A DNA stretch of 39,073 bases, from positions 1 through 39,073 of the forward strand of contig NZ_CALMHT010000002.1 in assembly GCF_937863835.1 (NCBI RefSeq), read 5' to 3'. The number at the start of each line of letters is the position of its first letter. The first letter of the stretch is position 1. Source of the stretch: an uncultured Prevotella sp. (GTDB lineage Bacteria > Bacteroidota > Bacteroidia > Bacteroidales > Bacteroidaceae). The translations under genes and the position numbers were made by a program. Shown one piece after another: positions 34,496 through 39,073 of this stretch. The notes beneath the pieces are model-generated. The model was not told where the DNA came from. It worked only from the letters and a program-made list of their open reading frames with translations, and did no database searches.

Positions 34496-36159
34496 TGGAA
34501 ACAATACCTAGCTTCAATTCATATATAGAGAAATCTGTAATAAAGAATTGGGACTTAGATGCCCTGACAGACTACAAAGGAGTAACACTCCAATATAAAG
34601 ATGTAGCCCGTAAGATAGAAAAATTACACATCATGTTCGAAAATTCGGGCGTGGTAAAAGGTGATAAGATAGCATTATGTGGTCGTAACAGTGCCAATTG
34701 GGCTGTTGCCTTTCTTGCCACTCTTACTTACGGTGCTATCGCCGTTCCCATCCTTCATGAGTTTACAGGCGAACAAATTCATAACATAGTCAATCACAGT
34801 GAGGCAAAACTTCTTTTTGTTGGAGATATTGTTGCCACTACGATAGACGCCACCAAGATGCCAGATTTGGAAGGGGTTATTTACATACCCGATTATTCTC
34901 TGGTTATCTCGCGTACTGATAAATTGACGTATGCACGTGAGCATCTCAATGAGATGTTCGGTCATAAGTTTCCCAAAGCATTCCGTTCCGGTCACGTACA
35001 TTATTATATAGACCAGAAACCAGACGAGTTGGCTATGATCAATTATACCAGTGGTACGACCGGTTTCTCTAAAGGAGTGATGATACCTTATCGCGCCCTA
35101 TGGGGGAATCTTGATTTCGCCAATCAGGTATTGGGAACAAAGTTGCATCAGGGTGACAATACAATCAGTATTCTCCCGATGGCTCACATGTACGGAATGG
35201 CTTTTGAGTTCCTGTTCGAATTTGCCAACGGATGCCATGTATTCTTCCTTACCCGTATACCGAGTCCGGCTATCATCGCTCAGGCGTTTGCAGATGTAAA
35301 GCCTGCATTGATTATCGCCGTTCCGCTCGTTATCGAGAAGATTGTACGCAAGAAGGTCTTTCCGAAGATACAGAACAACCGTATGCGTCTGTTGCTTAAC
35401 ATGCCAGTGATAAGCAAAAAGGTTCGCGAGAAAATTTGTGAGCAGGTGGTGAATGCCTTTGGAGGTAATTTCTATGAAATCATTATCGGAGGAGCCGCGT
35501 TCAATAGAGAAGTGGAGAATTTCCTTTATCATATCGAGTTTCCTGTAACAGTTGGTTACGGAGCCACCGAATGTGCGCCTATTATATGTTACAGTGATTA
35601 TAAGGTATTCCGTCCAGGTTCTTGTGGAAAGGCTGTGGTTCACATGGAAGTGAAGATCAACAGTTCCGATCCTCAGAATATTCCGGGTGAGATCATGGCC
35701 AAAGGAACGAATGTGATGCTCGGATACTATAAGAATCCAGAAGCCACGGATGCCGTACTTGATAAGGACGGATGGTATCATACAGGTGACCTCGGACTGA
35801 TGGACGAGAACGGATATGTGTATATCAAGGGTCGCAGCAAGAATATGCTTCTCGGTCCGAGCGGACAGAACATCTATCCCGAAGAGATCGAAGACAAGTT
35901 GAACAGTATGGCGATGGTCGTAGAGAGTGTCATCGTGCAGCGCGAAGACAGCAAACTGGTAGGTCTTGTCCATCCTGATTACGACGGAGCCAAGGAAATG
36001 GGATTCACGACAGAGGATCTGCAGCATGTGATGGAGCAGAACCGTATCGAACTGAATGAGATACTTCCCGCTTATGAGAAGATTTCGGCTATAGAACTTC
36101 AGAAAGAGGAGTTTGCCAAGACGCCGAAGAAGAGTATCAAGCGATATTTATACAAATAG
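34495..36159 (+). CDS. AMP-dependent acyl-CoA synthetase (long-chain type)
   Basis: 554 residues of the ANL superfamily. The P-loop motif YTSGTTGFSKG lies about 184-194, followed by the A5-type GYGATECAP, HTGDLGLMDENGYVYIKGR and, at the C-terminus, a lysine-rich end (KTPKKSIKRYLYK) containing the expected catalytic Lys. Length and motifs fit fatty-acid or related acyl-CoA ligases, which adenylate the acid and transfer it to CoA; chain length cannot be read from sequence. The gene appears monocistronic, with its own promoter under two palindromes and a terminator after it. Confidence 0.92.
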   Translation: METIPSFNSYIEKSVIKNWDLDALTDYKGVTLQYKDVARKIEKLHIMFENSGVVKGDKIALCGRNSANWAVAFLATLTYGAIAVPILHEFTGEQIHNIVNHSEAKLLFVGDIVATTIDATKMPDLEGVIYIPDYSLVISRTDKLTYAREHLNEMFGHKFPKAFRSGHVHYYIDQKPDELAMINYTSGTTGFSKGVMIPYRALWGNLDFANQVLGTKLHQGDNTISILPMAHMYGMAFEFLFEFANGCHVFFLTRIPSPAIIAQAFADVKPALIIAVPLVIEKIVRKKVFPKIQNNRMRLLLNMPVISKKVREKICEQVVNAFGGNFYEIIIGGAAFNREVENFLYHIEFPVTVGYGATECAPIICYSDYKVFRPGSCGKAVVHMEVKINSSDPQNIPGEIMAKGTNVMLGYYKNPEATDAVLDKDGWYHTGDLGLMDENGYVYIKGRSKNMLLGPSGQNIYPEEIEDKLNSMAMVVESVIVQREDSKLVGLVHPDYDGAKEMGFTTEDLQHVMEQNRIELNEILPAYEKISAIELQKEEFAKTPKKSIKRYLYK

Positions 36160-36212
36160 AAGGAAACAATTTAATTATACATGTGTTTATTGTACTAGTG
36201 AGTACATAATAA

Positions 36213-36247
36213 AAATCCCCGACTGCAGTAGATGTACTCGGGGATTT
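36213..36247. terminator. Bidirectional terminator
   Basis: Stem AAATCCCCGA / TCGGGGATTT with a 15-nt loop. On the minus strand it ends in TTTTTATT, on the plus strand in TTTACTTTT. It lies between the convergent acyl-CoA synthetase and ABC-permease genes and probably ends both. A smaller hairpin TGTACT/AGTACA lies just to its left (36191-36206). Confidence 0.8.
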
Positions 36248-36281
36248 ACTTTTATGGTTATCTAGTATAATGAACGAATTC

Positions 36282-37529
36282 CTATTCGAAGTGCATTGAT
36301 TTGGCAGGATGGATATGAGATATCAGATAACTTGGAGCTATCAGTACAAAGATGCTCACGATCAGTGTTGCCACATTAATCAATATGATAAACGGAATAT
36401 TAATTTCGATTGGTACATTCTCCACGTAATAAGTAGTGGGGTCCAGTTTTATCAGTCCTGTATATTTCTGTAGGAACAGAATGCCGAAACCTACAATGTC
36501 ACCGATTACCATACCCTTGCCGATGATGAAAACAGCGAACCACAGGAAGGTATGTCGTATCGTGTTGTTTCTGGCACCGAGCGCTTTCATCACACCTATC
36601 ATCGTCGTACGTTCCAATATGATAATCAGTAGTCCGCTTATCATCGTGAACCCGGCCACGCACACCATCAGAGCCATGATTACCCACACATTGAGGTCGA
36701 GCAGATCAAGCCACGAAAATATCTGAGGATACGCCTGTATGATAGTTTGAGAAGCATAAGTGCTGCCGTAAGCGTCCACATTGCGGTTCACCTGTCTCAC
36801 CAGTTCGTTTTCAGTCTCGTCCAGTTTCGAAAAATCATTCACCTGCAGTTCAGCACCGCTGCATTGGTCTTCTTTCCACTCATTCAGTTTAACAGTAGAA
36901 TAGATGTCGGTATAGCAGAATATCTGGTCAAACTTCGTCATATTAGTCTGATAGATAGCACTTACGGTAAACCGCCTTGTCCTTACATCATCATTGCCGA
37001 TAAAGTAGGCAAACACCCTGTCGCCCACCTTCAGTTTCAGTTTTTCGGCCATCATTTGCGATATCACCAGTTTGTAGTGACTGCTCGTATCACTGAATTT
37101 AGGCAGACTGCCCTCCTTGAGGTTCTGTTTTAGGAACGACATGTCATAATCAGGACCGATACCCTTGAATACGACGCCCAGAAAGTCCTTGTCCGTTTTC
37201 AGTATTCCCTGTTTCAGAGCATACCTCTGAACATGTTTCACGCCCTGTATCCCCTTGAGTAGGTTCACCATGTTATCATCGATGGATATAGGATAAGAAT
37301 CCTGATTGTTGACCGCCATGATATTCATCACCTGAATATGATTACCGAAACCGATTACCTTGTCACGGATGGTGTGCTTGAATCCCAGCACCACACATAC
37401 CGACACTATCATCACGGCCAGTCCTATGGCTACACCGGCAGTCGCTATTTTAATGGCAGGCCGGCTCACCTTTTTACGGTCGCCGTTGTCACTATATATT
37501 CTTTTAGCAATAAAAAGAGGAAAATTCAT
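36282..37529 (-). CDS. FtsX-like ABC transporter permease (LolC/LolE type)
   Basis: 415 residues. A cytosolic N-terminus (FPLFIAKRIYSDNG) precedes membrane helix 1 (about 27-49). A large periplasmic domain follows (about 50-270), then three C-terminal helices (about 278-305, 325-350, 375-400). The conserved ERTTMIGVMKALGARNNTIRHTFL coupling region is present. This matches permeases of the lipoprotein-releasing Lol system or MacB-like exporters; topology and length favour LolC/E. No ATPase gene is adjacent. It starts 2 nt after the aminotransferase stop, so the two are co-transcribed. Confidence 0.9.
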   Translation of the reverse strand: MNFPLFIAKRIYSDNGDRKKVSRPAIKIATAGVAIGLAVMIVSVCVVLGFKHTIRDKVIGFGNHIQVMNIMAVNNQDSYPISIDDNMVNLLKGIQGVKHVQRYALKQGILKTDKDFLGVVFKGIGPDYDMSFLKQNLKEGSLPKFSDTSSHYKLVISQMMAEKLKLKVGDRVFAYFIGNDDVRTRRFTVSAIYQTNMTKFDQIFCYTDIYSTVKLNEWKEDQCSGAELQVNDFSKLDETENELVRQVNRNVDAYGSTYASQTIIQAYPQIFSWLDLLDLNVWVIMALMVCVAGFTMISGLLIIILERTTMIGVMKALGARNNTIRHTFLWFAVFIIGKGMVIGDIVGFGILFLQKYTGLIKLDPTTYYVENVPIEINIPFIILINVATLIVSIFVLIAPSYLISHIHPAKSMHFE

Positions 37530-37531
37530 AA

Positions 37532-38740
37532 TTATTCTACATCGTCTACTCTTCCTGGATATGCTTCGAGAGCCTTACGCAATACCAGCAAAGCACGTTC
37601 CAAATCTTTCTTTTTCAACACATAAGCGATACGCACCTGATTGATACCCGCTCCTGGTGTGGTATAGAAACCGGCGGCAGGAGCCATCATCACTGTTTCG
37701 CCCTCATATTCGAATTTTTCCAGACACCATCTGCAGAATTTCTCGCTGTCGTCAACGGGCAACTTGGCTACGGTGTAGAAAGCGCCCATCGGGATAGGGG
37801 AGTAGACCCCCGGAATACGGTTCAGTCCGTCTATCAGACATTTCCTGCGCTCCACATATTCATCATATACATCGCGGAAATATTCCTCCGGGGCATCCAG
37901 TGAAGCCTCCGCCACAATCTGTCCGATCAGAGGAGGGGAGAGACGTGCCTGACAGAATTTCATCACAGCCTTTCTTACCTCGGCATTCTTCGTGATCAGT
38001 GCACCGATACGGATACCGCACTCACTGTAACGTTTGGATACGGAGTCGATCAGCACCACATTCTGTTCGATGCCTTCCAGGTGACAGGCACTGATATAAG
38101 GAGATCCGGTATAGATATATTCGCGGTACACCTCGTCAGAGAAGAGATACAGGTCGTATTTCTTCACGAGGTCGCGTATCTGGTTCATTTCGCGTCTAGT
38201 ATACAGATATCCGGTCGGATTGTTCGGATTGCATATCATGATAGCGCGCGTACGGTCGTTGATCAGTTCTTCGAATTTCTCCACCTTCGGTAGAGAGAAC
38301 CCTTCCTCGATTGTCGTGGCGATGGTACGAATCTTGGCTCCGGCAGAGATAGCGAACGCCATATAGTTGGCATAAGCAGGTTCCGGAACGATGATTTCGT
38401 CACCAGGGTTCAGGCACGACATGAAAGCGAAGAGCACCGCCTCACTACCACCCGAAGTGATAATGATATCATCCGCGTCTACATTGATATTGTATTTTTT
38501 GTAGTATCCCACCAGTTTTTCGCGATAGCTGAGATAGCCCTGCGAAGGTGAATACTCCAGTATTTCCCGGTCGATATGGTTAAGGGCATCTAGTCCTACC
38601 TTAGGAGTAGGCAGGTCTGGTTGTCCGATGTTAAGGTGATATACCTTAGTTCCACGTTTTTTTGCTGCGGCAGCGAGTGGAGCCAGTTTCCTGATAGGTG
38701 ATTCCGGCATCTCTATTCCGCGTACTGATATTTCAGGCAT
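37532..38740 (-). CDS. Class I/II pyridoxal-phosphate aminotransferase
   Basis: 402 residues, fold-type I. The N-terminus carries the substrate-entry segment ending in NIGQPDLPTP. Further motifs are GGSEAVLFA, NPNNPTG (171-177), SDEVY (201-205) and the PLP lysine K236 in DSVSKRYSECGIRIG. An arginine for the substrate carboxylate is expected in the C-terminal VRIAYVL. It resembles aspartate/aromatic aminotransferases of Bacteroidetes; the substrate is not certain. It has its own promoter and is followed 2 nt later by the ABC-permease gene. Confidence 0.93.
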   Translation of the reverse strand: MPEISVRGIEMPESPIRKLAPLAAAAKKRGTKVYHLNIGQPDLPTPKVGLDALNHIDREILEYSPSQGYLSYREKLVGYYKKYNINVDADDIIITSGGSEAVLFAFMSCLNPGDEIIVPEPAYANYMAFAISAGAKIRTIATTIEEGFSLPKVEKFEELINDRTRAIMICNPNNPTGYLYTRREMNQIRDLVKKYDLYLFSDEVYREYIYTGSPYISACHLEGIEQNVVLIDSVSKRYSECGIRIGALITKNAEVRKAVMKFCQARLSPPLIGQIVAEASLDAPEEYFRDVYDEYVERRKCLIDGLNRIPGVYSPIPMGAFYTVAKLPVDDSEKFCRWCLEKFEYEGETVMMAPAAGFYTTPGAGINQVRIAYVLKKKDLERALLVLRKALEAYPGRVDDVE

Positions 38741-38764
38741 TATTACATAATTAATTTATCCTTG

Positions 38765-38772
38765 CAAAGGTA
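38765..38772 (-). promoter_or_regulatory. -7 box of the aminotransferase/permease operon
   Basis: The minus strand reads TACCTTTG, 25 bp before the ATG at 38740. Confidence 0.55.
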
Positions 38773-39073
38773 ATGCAAAAAATCGATTTAGCGAACTGAA
38801 TGAAAATAAATTTTATTTATTTCGTGTGAAATGCATCAAATCGTCACCTATGACTCCATTAGAGGGCCTTGGGTGAGAAAAAGTCTTTTATTATATTATT
38901 CGAAGTAATTATATTGATCTATGAAAAAAGACTCGATATCGCTTCGTACAACATACGTCTTCGTTAATTCCATTCGAACCTATAAATCCAAACGATGCAG
39001 AATCGTCTTGTTCATATATAGATAGCATAATATTAATACATGTATTTATTATACGCCTAGGTTCATTGGTATT
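38773..39073. other. Intergenic region without a recognisable gene
   Basis: AT-rich. The best ORF is a 34-codon one from 38921 with no recognisable features. A loose inverted repeat, AGTCTTTT (38882-38889) with AAAAGACT (38926-38933), has a 36-nt loop. No promoter box or RNA gene was seen. Confidence 0.55.

Noticed and set aside
38882..38933. Inverted repeat near the right end as a terminator
   Set aside because: The 36-nt loop and AT-rich 8-bp arms make a stable terminator unlikely, and no gene ends next to it.
38921..39025. Small 34-codon ORF near the right end
   Set aside because: There is no promoter box, ribosome-binding site or recognisable sequence feature; it is of a length expected by chance.

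Overview
The window looks like the chromosome of a Bacteroidales bacterium, probably Prevotella or a close relative. Most transcription units start behind a TAnnTTTG -7 box, often with a TTG/TTTG element about 20 bp upstream. Shine-Dalgarno sequences are almost absent, and the genes are typical of the order: M13 peptidase, U32 hydroxylase-like protein, aspartokinase/homoserine dehydrogenase fusion, and a PGAM-like protein between thrA and thrC. The genus is an inference. No tRNA, rRNA, CRISPR array, phage or IS element was seen.

Layout. 1-325 is non-coding, with two leftward promoter-like boxes. 350-4724 holds a small Met/Gly-rich lipoprotein, an ABC-F ATPase and an M13 metallopeptidase, closed by a strong terminator. 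4877-13449 is a tightly packed five-gene cassette: a four-zinc-ribbon protein, a membrane Ser/Thr kinase, a four-module AAA+ ATPase with an N-terminal zinc ribbon, a zinc-ribbon/FHA protein and a PP2C phosphatase. metA, a U32 protein and an SH3-like/membrane/zinc-ribbon lipoprotein (13489-17243) follow on the same strand with short gaps or overlaps. 17332-17440 holds a promoter box and nested inverted repeats that could be a small RNA. 17446-22439 (minus) is the threonine operon thrA, PGAM-like gene, thrC. 22640-24211 is an FAD oxidoreductase. 24331-27395 holds two paralogous histidine kinases, the first frameshifted by a 73-bp tandem duplication. 27494-30994 is pheT, yebC and a TSCPD-domain gene. 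Then come a minus-strand lipoprotein, a small winged-helix protein, lepA with a Crp/Fnr regulator, an acyl-CoA synthetase behind an unusual repeated palindrome, and a minus-strand aminotransferase/ABC-permease operon. 38741-39073 is non-coding.

The most interesting part is 4877-13449. It has a kinase (writer), a phosphatase (eraser), an FHA domain (phosphothreonine reader) and a SpoVK/CbbX-type AAA+ machine (likely effector). Three of the five proteins carry zinc ribbons, as does the lipoprotein encoded at the end of the same gene run. The composition recalls other kinase/phosphatase/FHA systems such as T6SS post-translational control and TerY-type triads, but here the partner is a single-chain, four-module AAA+ protein and there are no secretion or vWA genes. 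Its function cannot be read from the sequence.
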